Source: DASSUW01 sp963830725 (GTDB taxonomy: Bacteria > Actinomycetota > Thermoleophilia > Solirubrobacterales > Solirubrobacteraceae). From it: a DNA stretch of 64,000 nucleotides. The DNA lies in assembly GCA_963830725.1 (NCBI GenBank), contig CAWHNO010000002.1, forward strand, positions 1-64,000, read 5' to 3'. Below, piece after piece: positions 44,408 to 53,954 of this stretch. The stretch's first letter is position 1. Each line of letters opens with the position of its first letter. The notes beneath the pieces were generated by a model. It searched no databases. It saw only the letters and a program-made list of their open reading frames with translations, and was not told where the DNA came from. Position numbers and translations under genes: made by a program.

Positions 44408-45564
44408 ACACACAGATCGGCATCGTCGGCGCCGGCCCCGCCGGCCTGCTGCTCGCCCACCTGCTGCACCTGAACGGGATCGAGTCGGTCGTGCTCGAGA
44501 ACCGCGACGAGGAGTACGTGGTCCATCGCGTGCGCGCCGGCGTGCTCGAGCAGGGAACGATGGACACGCTGCGAGAGTCCGGCGTGGGCGAGCGGATGGA
44601 CCGCCAGGGCGCGCTGCACGAGGGGATCGAGCTGCGCTACGACGGGCAGGGCCACAGGATCGACTTCAAGGCGCTGTGCGGCCGGGCGATCATGGTCTAC
44701 GGCCAGCAGGAGGTCGTGAAGGACCTGATCGCCGCCCGGCGTGAGACGGGCGGGCCGCTGCACTTCGAGGTCGAGGACGTGCGCGTCGACCCCGGGACCG
44801 CGACGATCCGCTACCGCCATCAAGACGCCGAGCACGAGCTCCACTGCAGGGCCATCGCCGGCTGCGACGGCTTCCACGGCGTCTGCCGCGACGCGATCCC
44901 GCAAGGCGTCCTCACCGAGCGCACGCGCGAGTACCCGTTCGGCTGGCTCGGCATCCTGGCCGAGGTCGCCCCGTCGACGCACGAGCTCATCTACGCCACC
45001 CACGAGCGCGGCTTCGCGCTCCACAGCCTCAGATCGCCCGAGCTGAGCCGGCTCTACATCCAGGTCGACCCGCACGACGACATCGAGAACTGGCCCGACG
45101 AGCGGATCTGGGAGGAGCTCCACGCCCGCCTCCACAGGCCCGGCTGGACCCTCGAGGAAGGCCCGATCGTCGAGAAGGCGATCACGCCGATGCGCTCGTT
45201 CCTGGTCGAGCCGATGCAGCACGAGCGCCTCTACCTGGCCGGCGACGCCGCCCACATCGTGCCGCCCACCGGGGCCAAGGGCCTCAACCTCGCCGTCGCC
45301 GACGTGCGCGTCCTCGCGCAAGCCCTCACCGACTGGCTCCGGAGCAACGACGAGTCAGGGCTCGACGCCTACTCGGACACCTGCCTGCGGCGCGTCTGGC
45401 GCGTGCAGCACTTCTCGTGGTGGATGACCTCGATGCTGCACCGCTTCCCGGACGAGGACGACATCCAGGCCCGCCTCCAGCGCGCCGAGCTCGACTACGT
45501 CACCAGCTCCCGCGCCGCCTCGACCATGCTGGCCGAGAACTACACCGGGATGCCGTACGCATGA
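44398..45564 (+). CDS. pobA: 4-hydroxybenzoate 3-monooxygenase
   Basis: 388 residues, the family's usual length. FAD motifs are complete: IGIVGAGPAGLLLAHLLHLN, the middle GCDGFHG, and YLAGDAAHIVPPTGAKGLNL. The enzyme hydroxylates 4-hydroxybenzoate to protocatechuate using NADPH and O2, feeding the pca genes downstream. The start is uncertain: GTG at 44398 sits only a base or two after the AGGAGGT, while the best-spaced codon is ATA at 44404. The preceding MetE-like gene ends inside this region, so coupling is likely. The stop overlaps the ABC permease start (ATGATG). Confidence 0.9.
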   Translation: MGIDTQIGIVGAGPAGLLLAHLLHLNGIESVVLENRDEEYVVHRVRAGVLEQGTMDTLRESGVGERMDRQGALHEGIELRYDGQGHRIDFKALCGRAIMVYGQQEVVKDLIAARRETGGPLHFEVEDVRVDPGTATIRYRHQDAEHELHCRAIAGCDGFHGVCRDAIPQGVLTERTREYPFGWLGILAEVAPSTHELIYATHERGFALHSLRSPELSRLYIQVDPHDDIENWPDERIWEELHARLHRPGWTLEEGPIVEKAITPMRSFLVEPMQHERLYLAGDAAHIVPPTGAKGLNLAVADVRVLAQALTDWLRSNDESGLDAYSDTCLRRVWRVQHFSWWMTSMLHRFPDEDDIQARLQRAELDYVTSSRAASTMLAENYTGMPYA

Positions 45565-46316
45565 TGGCTCCGTCCCTGGCGATCGTCGGCGCGCTCGCGC
45601 TGTGGCAGCTCGTCGTCGGGATCGGGCTGCTGAACGAGGACCACGTCCCGTCGATGACGGCCACCGTCGCCGAGCTCGCCGAGCTGTTCGGCGATCCCGA
45701 CTTCTGGAGCGCGCTCGGCAGCACGCTGCAGGGCTGGGCGCTCGGGCTCGGCATCGCGGCAGTGCTCGCGATCCCGCTCGGGATCCTCATCGGCTCGAGC
45801 CCCACCGCCTACCGCTCCGTGCGCTTCGTGGTCGAGTTCCTGCGGCCGATCCCGTCGGTCGCGCTCGTGCCGCTGGCCGTGCTGATCTACGGCGTCGGGC
45901 TCGAGAGCAAGGTCTTCCTCGCCGCCTTCGCGAGCTTCTGGCCGCTGTTCGTGCAGACGCTCTACGGCGTCCAGGACGTCGACCCCGTGGCCACCGACAC
46001 GGCCCGCTCGTTCGGCCTCGGCCGCTTCGAGCGGCTGTGGCGGATCAAGCTGCCGAGCGCGGTCCCCTACATCGCCACCGGCCTGCGCATATCGAGCGCG
46101 GTCGCGCTGATCCTGGCCGTCACGGCGGAGATCGTGATCGGCAGCGCCGGCCTCGGGCGCGAGATCAACGTCGCGCGCTCGAGCGGCGCGATCGAGCTGA
46201 TGTACGCGCTGATCATCACCACCGGCCTGCTCGGCTACGCGCTGAACATCCTCACCACGCAGGCCGAGCGGCGCGTGCTGCACTGGCATCCCTCGCACCG
46301 GCAGGTCGCGGCATGA
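45561..46316 (+). CDS. ABC importer permease 1 (SsuC/TauC type)
   Basis: 251 residues, six helices. The EAA loop interacting with the ATPase is DTARSFGLGRFERLWRIKLP followed by SAVPYIATGLRIS. Overlaps pobA and the second permease (ATGA). Family members import sulfonates, nitrate, pyrimidines or aromatic acids. Two different permeases encoded side by side suggest a heterodimeric channel. Its genetic link with pobA and a PaaK-like ligase points to an aromatic acid as cargo. Confidence 0.87.
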   Translation: MMAPSLAIVGALALWQLVVGIGLLNEDHVPSMTATVAELAELFGDPDFWSALGSTLQGWALGLGIAAVLAIPLGILIGSSPTAYRSVRFVVEFLRPIPSVALVPLAVLIYGVGLESKVFLAAFASFWPLFVQTLYGVQDVDPVATDTARSFGLGRFERLWRIKLPSAVPYIATGLRISSAVALILAVTAEIVIGSAGLGREINVARSSGAIELMYALIITTGLLGYALNILTTQAERRVLHWHPSHRQVAA

Positions 46317-47069
46317 AGCGGGTCGCGCCGGTCCTCGAGGTGCTCGTCCCGCTGGCGCTGCTCGCCCTGTGGGCGATCTGGTCGGCGGGCTCGGACACCT
46401 TCTACTACCCGCCGCTGACCGAGATCCTCGAGACGTTCATGGACACGTGGGTGTTCGAGCGCGTCGGCAGCGACGTCGTGCCGAGCCTGCTGCGCCTGAC
46501 CGCCGGCTACTTCATCGCCGTCGTGGCTCGCGGTCCTGGTCGGCATCCCGCTCGGCCTCAACCGCACCGCCCGCCGCGCTGCGGCGCCGATCATCGAGTT
46601 CCTGCGCGCGATCCCGCCGCCCGCGCTGCTGCCGCTGGCGATCGTGGTGATCGGCGTCGGCAACTCGATGAAGGTGCTGATCATCGCCTTCGTCTGCCTG
46701 TGGCCGGTGCTGCTGAACACGATCGACGGCATCACCGGCATCGACCCGACGCTCAACGACACCGCGCGCGTCTACGGCGTCCGCGGGCTCACGCGGCTGC
46801 GGCTCGTCGTGCTGCCCGCGGCCGGGCCGCAGATCTTCGCCGGCATGCGCACGAGCCTCTCGCTGGCCGTCATCCTGATGGTCATCAGCGAGATGGTGGC
46901 GAGCACGAACGGGATCGGGTTCTTCGTCCTGCAGTCGCAGCGCTCGTTCGCGATCCCCGAGATGTGGTCCGGCATCCTGCTGCTCGGCATCCTCGGCTAC
47001 GTCCTCAACGTCATCTTCATCCTCGTCGAACGCCGGGTGCTGGCATGGCACCGGGGGGCGCACAGCTGA
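46313..47069 (+). CDS. ABC importer permease 2 (SsuC/TauC type), frameshifted
   Basis: About 252 residues with six helices. EAA loop: DTARVYGVRGLTRLRLVVLP. An extra G near 46525 breaks the frame between RLTAGYFIAVV and LAVLVGIPLGLN; both sides align to the same permease fold as the gene upstream. Start overlaps the first permease's stop; its stop (TGA at 47067) overlaps the ATPase start as TGATG. Probable partner of the first permease. Confidence 0.85.
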
Positions 47070-47827
47070 TGCTCGAGATCCGCCACCTGTCGAAGTCGTA
47101 CGGCGACACGCACGCCATCGGCGACCTCGAGTTCACCATCGGCGAGCGCGAGTTCGTGTGCGTGGTCGGCCCGTCCGGCTGCGGCAAGACCACGCTGCTC
47201 AAGTGCATGTCGGGGCTGCTGGCGCCCACGTCCGGCGAGGTCGTGCTGAACGGCAGCGCGGTCACCCGCCCGCCCGAGGAGATGGCGCTCGTCTTCCAGG
47301 AGTACAGCCGCTCGCTGATGCCGTGGCTGTCGGTTCGCAAGAACGTCGCGCTGCCGCTCCGCCACCGCAGCAAGGCCGAGCGCTCGAAGCTCGTCGACGA
47401 GGCCGTCGAGGCCGTCGGGCTCACCGGGTTCATCGACCGCTACCCGTGGCAGCTCTCCGGCGGCATGCAGCAGCGCGTGGCGATCGCCCGCGCGCTCGCC
47501 TATCAGCCGCAGATCCTGCTGATGGACGAGCCGTTCGCGTCCGTCGACGCGCAGACCCGCGCCGACCTGGAGGACCTGATCCTCGAGGTGCGCGAGCGCT
47601 ACGACGTGACGATCGTCTTCGTCACCCACGACATCGACGAGTCGGTCTACCTCAGCGACCGGATCGTCGTCCTCACCCCGTCGCCGACCACCGTCAAGGA
47701 GATCCTCCAGGTCGACCTTCCCAAGCCGCGCGACCAGGTCGAGACCAAGGAGCTGCCGGAGTTCGCCCACCTGCGCGCGCACGTCTACCGCCTGATCAAG
47801 CGCGACGAGGCTACGGTCGCGAAGTGA
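47069..47827 (+). CDS. ABC importer ATP-binding protein (SsuB/TauB type)
   Basis: 252 residues from the ATG at 47069; an upstream in-frame ATG at 47045 is less likely because homology starts at MLEIRHLSKSYG. Walker A VVGPSGCGKTTLLKCMSGLL, Q-loop FQEYSRSLMPWLSV, signature QLSGGMQQRVAIARAL, Walker B ILLMDEPFASVD and switch His FVTHDIDES are all intact. It energises the two permeases encoded just upstream. Confidence 0.92.
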   Translation: MLEIRHLSKSYGDTHAIGDLEFTIGEREFVCVVGPSGCGKTTLLKCMSGLLAPTSGEVVLNGSAVTRPPEEMALVFQEYSRSLMPWLSVRKNVALPLRHRSKAERSKLVDEAVEAVGLTGFIDRYPWQLSGGMQQRVAIARALAYQPQILLMDEPFASVDAQTRADLEDLILEVRERYDVTIVFVTHDIDESVYLSDRIVVLTPSPTTVKEILQVDLPKPRDQVETKELPEFAHLRAHVYRLIKRDEATVAK

Positions 47828-49011
47828 TCGCCTACGACGAGCTGCTCGAGCTGGTCCTTGCCCGCAACCCGTTCCAGCAGGCCCGCCTGGCCGGCTGGGA
47901 CCGGAGCAGCGAGCTGCCCCCGCTGACCAAGCAGGAGCTCGTCGCCGACCAGGCCGCGCACCCGCCGTTCGGCACCAACCTCACCTACGAGCTCGACCGC
48001 TACGTGGCCATGCACCAGACGAGCGGCACCACCGGGCCGCCGCTGCGCGTGCTCGACACGGCCGAGGACTGGGCGTGGTGGCGCGCCTGCCTGGCCCGCA
48101 GCTTCGAGCGGGTCGGCATCGGCGCAGACGACCGGGTCGCGCTCGCCTTCTCCTTCGGCCCGCACGTGCATTTCTGGGCGACCAAGGAGGGCCTGCAGGA
48201 GGTCGGGGCGATGGCGATCGTCACCGGCGGCATGACCTCCGCGCAGCGGCTGCAGACGATCGCCGAGACGGAGGCCACGGCGCTCGCCTGCACGCCCACC
48301 TACGCGCTCCGGCTGCACGAGGTGGCGGTCGAGCAGCGGATGGAATCGGCGCTCGAGAGCATCGAGGCCGTGGTGTGCACGGGCGAGCCCGGCGGCTCGC
48401 TGCCGGCCGTGAAGGCGGCGATCGAGGAGGCGTTCGGCGCGCGCGTGTACGAGCACGCGGGCTCGACCGAGGCGGGCCCGTTCGGCTACCCGTGCGCCGA
48501 GGGCGGCGGCCTGCACATCGACGAGTCGCAGTTCGCCTGCGAGATCGTCGCGCCGGCCGGCGAGCGCGGCGAGCTGCTCGTCACCCCGCTCGGCCGCACC
48601 GGCTTCCCGGTGCTGCGCTACCGCACCGGCGACGTCGTGCTCAACACCGACGAGCGCTGCCCCGGCGGCCACGACGACCGCTGGCTGCCGGGCGGGATCG
48701 TCGGCCGCACCGACGACATGGTCGTCATCCGCGGCATGAACGTGTACCCGTCGGCGATCGAGGAGGCCGTGCGGTCGGTGACCGGCTCGGGCGAGTTCCG
48801 GATCACCTTCTACACCGAGACCGGCGGCATGGACGAGGTCAAGCTCGAGGTCGAGCTCGACGACGGCTCGTCCGCCCGCCGGCTGCAGGACGTGATGCGC
48901 CACCAGCTCGGCCTGCGGGTCCGCATCGTGCCGGTGTCGCCCGGCGCCCTGCCGCGCAGCGAGAACAAGTCGCGCCGCGTCGTCGACCTGCGGGAGCGGG
49001 GCTGGTCGTGA
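47824..49011 (+). CDS. PaaK-like aryl-CoA ligase (AMP-binding)
   Basis: 395 residues; GTG start overlapping the ATPase stop. Adenylate-forming motifs: MHQTSGTTGPPLRVLD (P-loop), YEHAGSTEAGPFGYP, LRYRTGDVVLN and GRTDDMVVIRGMNVYPSAIE (hinge and C-domain). It resembles phenylacetate-CoA ligases, slightly shorter than the usual 430. It probably activates an aromatic acid brought in by the ABC system. No CoA-thioester-degrading genes (paaABC, box, hydratases) are visible here, so its product must be handled elsewhere. Confidence 0.83.
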   Translation: MIAYDELLELVLARNPFQQARLAGWDRSSELPPLTKQELVADQAAHPPFGTNLTYELDRYVAMHQTSGTTGPPLRVLDTAEDWAWWRACLARSFERVGIGADDRVALAFSFGPHVHFWATKEGLQEVGAMAIVTGGMTSAQRLQTIAETEATALACTPTYALRLHEVAVEQRMESALESIEAVVCTGEPGGSLPAVKAAIEEAFGARVYEHAGSTEAGPFGYPCAEGGGLHIDESQFACEIVAPAGERGELLVTPLGRTGFPVLRYRTGDVVLNTDERCPGGHDDRWLPGGIVGRTDDMVVIRGMNVYPSAIEEAVRSVTGSGEFRITFYTETGGMDEVKLEVELDDGSSARRLQDVMRHQLGLRVRIVPVSPGALPRSENKSRRVVDLRERGWS

Positions 49012-49709
49012 AGATCCGCGGCGCCAGCGAGCAGGTGGCGGCGGCGCTCCAGCACCGCATCCAGGAGGCGGGCCTCGGGCCGGGCGACTTCCTCGGCCGC
49101 GAGGAGGACCTGGCCGCCGAGTTCGGCGTCAGCCGGCCGACGCTGCGCGAGGCGCTCAAGCTGCTGGCCAGCGGCAACCTGATCCGCGCCAACAAGGGCC
49201 CGGGCGGCGGCATCTTCGTCGCCCACACCGCCGACCAGGGCGTTCGCCGCAGCCTCAGCGACTCGGTCGACATGATGGTCGAGACCGGCGCCGTCTCGCT
49301 CGAGGAGCTGCTCGATGCGCGCATCCTGCTCGAGGTCCCGGTCGCCGGCCTGGCGGCGCTCCAGGCCGGCGAGGAGACCGTCGACCGCCTGCGCGCGGCG
49401 CTGGCGGCCGAGACCGAGGCGGGAGCGGACATGGACGCCGTCCACGCGGCCGACACCGAGTTCCACCGCGAGATCGCGGCGGCGGCCGGCAACCGGATCG
49501 CCCAGGCGCTCACCGGCTGGGTGATCGAGGTCCTCCAGCCGCGCCTGATGGCCGAGCTGCGCGACGCCGTCGTCCCGCAGGCGGTCCTCGATCAGCACAC
49601 GGCGCTGCTCAAGGCGATCGAGAAGGGCGACCGGCCGCGCGCCGAGCGCGCCATGCGCGAGCACCTGCTCTACCTGCGCGACGTGCTCGCCATGACGCGC
49701 GAGCGTTAG
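49008..49709 (+). CDS. GntR/FadR-family regulator (FCD domain)
   Basis: 233 residues; GTG start overlapping the ligase stop. HTH (LGREEDLAAEFGVSRPTLRE, ALKLLASGNLIRANKGPGGG) then an FCD ligand domain with the usual metal-binding residues (DARILLEVPVAG, DTEFHREIAAAAGN, LDQHTALLKAIEKGD, AMREHLLYLRD). Last gene of the overlapping pobA-ABC-ligase run and its probable local regulator, responding to an aromatic acid or its CoA ester. Confidence 0.88.
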   Translation: MKIRGASEQVAAALQHRIQEAGLGPGDFLGREEDLAAEFGVSRPTLREALKLLASGNLIRANKGPGGGIFVAHTADQGVRRSLSDSVDMMVETGAVSLEELLDARILLEVPVAGLAALQAGEETVDRLRAALAAETEAGADMDAVHAADTEFHREIAAAAGNRIAQALTGWVIEVLQPRLMAELRDAVVPQAVLDQHTALLKAIEKGDRPRAERAMREHLLYLRDVLAMTRER

Positions 49710-49859
49710 GCAGCCCGGCGAACGTCAACTGCGGCTGGGTAGGGCGGTCAGGGAGCCAGCCTGGTCGGCGGTCCTTGGCGAGTTCACGGCGACATGCGCC
49801 GTGAAGTCGCCAACGAGCGCCGCCGAGGGCAAACCCGACGATCAGGCGGGCGGCGAACG

Positions 49860-51306
49860 TCACAGCAGGTTCCCGATCTGGTCGACCCCCACGATCGCGG
49901 TCGTCGTGCCGAGCATCGCCACGGCGAACAGCAGGATGCCGATGCGGTAGCCGCGCAGCTGGATGGCCTCCGGCAGGTAGCGCCGGTTCGTGACCAGCAG
50001 CAGGACGTGTAGACGAACATGATCGCGCCGCCCAGCACGGTCGAGATCGTGATCAGCACGAGCGGCTGGTCGAAGCCGAGCAGCAGGATCGCGCTGCCGA
50101 ACATGACCATGCTCCAGACGACCGTGAAGTACAGCCGGCTCTCGGTGATGGTGCCGCGGTCGCGCGTGTAGCCGACGTGGACGACGTCGGCGACCAGGCG
50201 CGACACGTAGTCGACGATCCCCAGCGCGGCGGCGAACAGGCTGACGGCGCCGACGGCCAGGAACAGCGTGCCGAACCACGTGGCCGACCGTGTCGTCGAG
50301 CACGTCGGCCTCGAGCGCGATGAAGTCGAAGCCGCTCGAGTCCGGGCAGGTCCGGATGCTCGAAGACCGTCGAGTAGGCGATCAGCGAGAAGACGATGAT
50401 CGCGATCCCGCCGATCAGCGCGAACGACACGAGCTGCTCGGTGTTCGCGCGCTTCCACCAGGTCCGCCAGCGGCCGAGGTTGGCCTCGTCCTGCGGGAAG
50501 CTGAGGCGCTCGCTGTCCGGCGCCGCCTCCTCCTGGCCGGTGATCGGGGAGACGATGCGCGGCACGTAGTGGCCCATGCCGAAGCCCTTGTCGCGGATCC
50601 AGTTGCTCTGGACGAGGTTGTTGGCGCCGCCGGCGCCGGCGGCCGCGAGCGCGCCGACGAGGATGGCGATCGGGATCTCGCTCGGGAACGTGCCGAAGCT
50701 GCGTGACGATCTCGCTCGTGTCGCGATAGGCCGTCCGCGCTGATCACGGCGAAGAGGCCGACCACGAGCAGCACGAGCACGGCGCCGACCTTGATGAACT
50801 GGAGCTTCTCGACGGTCTGGTAGACGACCGGTGACGCCGTCAGCGTGATGCCGATGGCGAGCAGCCCGGCGATGGCGATCACGTTCGGGTCGCCGCCGCC
50901 GAAGGCGAACGTCGCGATGGTGGCGGCCGACGTGGCCCAGCCCGGCCACATGGTGGCGAGGATCGCGCCGGCCGCGAGGATGCCGCCCCACGGCTTCCAC
51001 ATGCGCATGAAGCCGCCGATCGCGGTCTCGCCGGTGGCCAGCGTGTAGCGCTCGATCTCCATGTTGATGAAGAACTGCACGAGGACGCCGACGACGGCGG
51101 CCCACAGGAACACGAGCCCGGCCTGCGAGGCGATGAACGGGTAGAGGATGTACTCGCCGCTGGCGATGCCGACGCCGATCAGGATCACGCTCGGCCCGAT
51201 CAGCCGGCGCAGCGGCGGCGCCTCCGGGCAGCTCGCGCTCCTCCGACGCCGCGCGCGTGAACCGGCCCTTGACCGGCTCAGCTTCGACGACCTGCGTGTC
51301 CTGCAT
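49860..51306 (-). CDS. Nramp-family transporter, multiply frameshifted
   Basis: About 480 residues and eleven or so helices. Start at 51306 after AGGAGGAG. Conserved pieces in order: PSVILIGVGIASGEYILYPF, GGFMRMWKPWGG, QTVEKLQFIKVGAVLVLLVV, GGANNLVQSNWIRDKGFGMG, SFALIGGIAIIVFSLIA, RLYFTVVWSMVMFGSAILLL and NRRYLPEAIQLRGYRIGILL. The first-helix metal-binding pattern of true Nramp proteins (DPGN) is replaced by GIASGEY, so Mn/Fe transport is not assured. Frame breaks near 51224, 50732, 50702, 50343, 50285 and 50003; most are single extra C or G. Its start lies within the 3' end of the dehydratase gene. Confidence 0.75.
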
Positions 51307-53085
51307 GTCTCCTCCTCGTGGTGGTTCGTTGCGCTGCCATCCGCACGGGTGAGTTCACGGCGCCGTAGCCGTCGTACGCCCCCCGCCGCTCGAGCACCTC
51401 GAAGAACACGCGGCCCTCGAGCGCGCTGTAGAAGTGCAGGAGCTCGCCGCTCCTCGCTGCGGTCGTAGAGGACGTCGAGCTCGCGCAGCTCGTCGAGGAA
51501 CGAGAGCTCGTAGCGCGCGGCGAGGTCGTCGTAGTAGTTGTCGGGGATCGGGCAGGATCGGCGCGCCGCGCTCGTGCATCGCGCGCGCCGCGGCGAGCGC
51601 GTCGTCGCACGCGAAGGCGACGTGCTGGAGCTCGGCCTGCCCGCGCTGGGTGCCGGCCAGGGCCGGCACGTTGAGCACGATCCGCACGCGTCCGTCCGCG
51701 CTCGCCAGCGCGCGGCTGCGGACGAGGCCGCCGGGCGCGGCCAGCTCCGCGCTCGCGCGCGGGGCGCAGGTCGAGCACCGAGCGGTAGAAGAGGCCGGCC
51801 TCGTCGAACGCGTCGAACGGCTGCGCGAGCGTGATGTGGTCGATCCGGGATATCGGACCCCGGCCACCCCGCCGTTCGCGGGCTCGGGCTCGAGCGCGAC
51901 GAAGTCGTCGAGCCAGCCCGCGTCGGCGCCGCAGAAGAACACCGACGTGCCGTCCGGGGCGCGCGACCGCGGCAGGTCGGCCTCGCCGGGGCCGCGCCGG
52001 CGCTCGAGCACCGGGGCGAGCAGCGCCTCGCGCGCGCTCCGCGGACGCGCTGCGGGTCGGCGCTCTCGACCGCGACCGCCACCACCTCGGGGTCGTCGTC
52101 GCCGACGCCGTGGTTGACCACGATGCGGATGTCGCCGTGCTGCCACAGCTGCACCGGCTTGCTGCGGTGCGGGCCGACGTGCGCGAAGCCCAGCGTCCGC
52201 AGCAGCTCCTCGGTCTCGGGCGCCGAGTCGCCGTCGACGCCGATCTCGACGAACGCGAAGCCGCCCAGCGCGCGGCCCGGCCGGCAGATCGTCCTCCAGC
52301 ACGAGCAGCGAGCGCATGGCGTCGACGGCCGTGCGGTCCGGGTCGGCCTGGCGGAAGACGTCGTTGAAGACCTCGAGCGAGAGCGGCCCGTCGTAGCCGG
52401 CGGCCAGCACGCGCGCGCAGGAAGTCCGCGAGGTCGAACGCGCCCTGGCCCGGGAAGCAGCGGTGGTGGCGGCTCCACTGGAGCACGTCCATGCTCAGGT
52501 GCGGCGCGTCGGCCAGCTGGAGGTAGAAGAGCTTGTCGATGCCCGCGATCGCGCCGAGGCCGGTGCCGCGCGAGAGGATGTGGAACGAGTCCAGGCAGGT
52601 GCCGAGCGCCGGGTGGTCGCCGGCCTCGACGATCCGCCAGGCGTGGTCGTACTCGTTGACGTGCCGGCCCCAGGCGAGCGCCTCGTACGCGATCCGCAGG
52701 CCGCGATCGGCCGCGCGGGCGGCCAGCGTCGTGCAGCTGCTCGGCGGCCAGCGCGTCGTCGTCGATCGCCTCGGGCGACACGTTCGAGCAGACGAGCATG
52801 GTCGGCGGCGCCGAGCTCCTCCATCACGTCGAACTTGGCGTCGGCGCGGCGGAGGTTGCGCGCGAAGGCCGGCGCGGGGACGGCCTCGAAGTCGCGGAAC
52901 GGCTGGTAGAGGTCGATCGTCAGGCCGAGCTCCTCGGCGAGGCGCCGGACCTCGCCGGGCGCGAGCGGTGAGTTGAGCAGGTCGGCCTCGAACAGCTCGA
53001 CGCCGTCGAAGCCGGCCCGCGCGGCGGCGGCGAGCTTCTCGTCGAGCGTGCCGCTGAGGCAGACGGTGGCGATCGAGCGGCGCAT
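51278..53085 (-). CDS. 3-Dehydroshikimate dehydratase (QuiC-type) fused to HPPD-like domain, multiply frameshifted
   Basis: About 600 residues. N-terminal sugar-isomerase-like barrel (RSIATVCLSGTLDEKLAAAA, VCSNVSPEAIDDDALAAEQL, RIAYEALAWGRHVNEYDHAW, TCLDSFHILSRG) and a C-terminal 4-hydroxyphenylpyruvate-dioxygenase-like VOC region (SRIDHITLAQPFDAFDEAG, ELQHVAFACDDALAAARA, GRVFFEVLERRGAYDGYG). This is the architecture of Pseudomonas QuiC1, which converts 3-dehydroshikimate to protocatechuate; both His and the Glu expected for a VOC metal site are present. About ten single-base breaks lie between 51465 and 52815. Its start overlaps the shikimate dehydrogenase stop (TGATG). Confidence 0.8.
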
Positions 53086-53901
53086 CACGAGACGGGCTCG
53101 GCGACGAGCTCGGCGAAGTGCCGCAGCATGCGGTCGCGGTCGGGTTCCAGGCCGGTGAACAGCTCGAACGAGTCGGCCGCCTGGAAGACGGCCATGCCGC
53201 CGCCGTCGAGCGTGCGGCAGCCGAGCTCGCGCGCGCGCTGCAGCAGCTCGGTCTCGAGCGGGCGGTAGACGACCTCGGCGACCCACAGGCCCGGGTGCAG
53301 CAGGTCCTCGTCGAGCGGCAGGCCGGGGTGGCCGTCCATGCCGGTCGGTGTGGCGTGGATGAGCCCGTCGGCGCCCGCGACGCTCTCGAGCGTGCCGACT
53401 TCGGCACCCAGCCGGCCGGCGCAGCCCTCGGCCCGTTCGCGGTCGACGTCGACGATCGTCAGCCGCTCGGCGCCGAGCCGGAGCGCGGCGAGCGCCACGG
53501 CGGTGCCGGCGCCGCCCGCCCCGAGCAGCACGACGTGGTCGCAGCTCGGCGCCGGGCAGGTGCCGCGCGAAGTGCTCGGCGAACCCGGTCGTGTCGGTGT
53601 TGTGGCCGGTCATGCGCCCGTCCTCGAAGACGACGGTGTTGACCGCCTGCAGCGCCGCCGCGTCGTCGGAGAGGGCGTCGAGGTGGCCGACGACCGCCTG
53701 CTTGCAGGGACGGGTGACGTTGAGGCCGCGGAAGCCGGCCCGCCGGGCGCGATCGAGCAGCTCACCGACGTCCTGCCCGCCGATCTCGATCAGCCGGTAG
53801 GTGTAGTCGAGGTCGAGCTCGGCGGCCTCGCGCTCGTGCAGCGCCGGGCTCAGCGACGTGCCGATGCCCGCGCCGATCAGTCCGACCTCGTACCGCTCCA
53901 C
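53085..53901 (-). CDS. aroE: Shikimate/quinate dehydrogenase, frameshifted
   Basis: About 271 residues; GTG start at 53901 after GGGAGG. Substrate-domain motif LIGAGIGTSLSPALHERE, the catalytic Lys in GLNVTRPCKQAVVGHLD, the Asn/Asp pair NTDTTGFAEHF, and the NAD(P) motif VLLGAGGAGTAVALAALRLG followed by IVDVDRERAEG. The Asp after the second strand favours NAD over NADP, as in catabolic quinate/shikimate dehydrogenases. An extra base near 53550 breaks the frame. Paired with the QuiC-like gene it would turn shikimate into protocatechuate. Confidence 0.87.
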
Positions 53902-53914
53902 GATCCTCCCTCGC

Positions 53915-53938
53915 GTAATGTACGAACTGGTACGTTAC
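53915..53938. promoter_or_regulatory. Operator between aroE-quiC and tetR-pca
   Basis: A 24-bp imperfect inverted repeat with outer arms GTAA and TTAC and inner arms GTAC and GTAC, separated by a short centre. It sits 13 bases ahead of the aroE start and 16 ahead of the tetR start. A TetR dimer bound here could shut off both divergent transcripts. Confidence 0.65.
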
Positions 53939-53954
53939 TCACCGATCGCCGACG

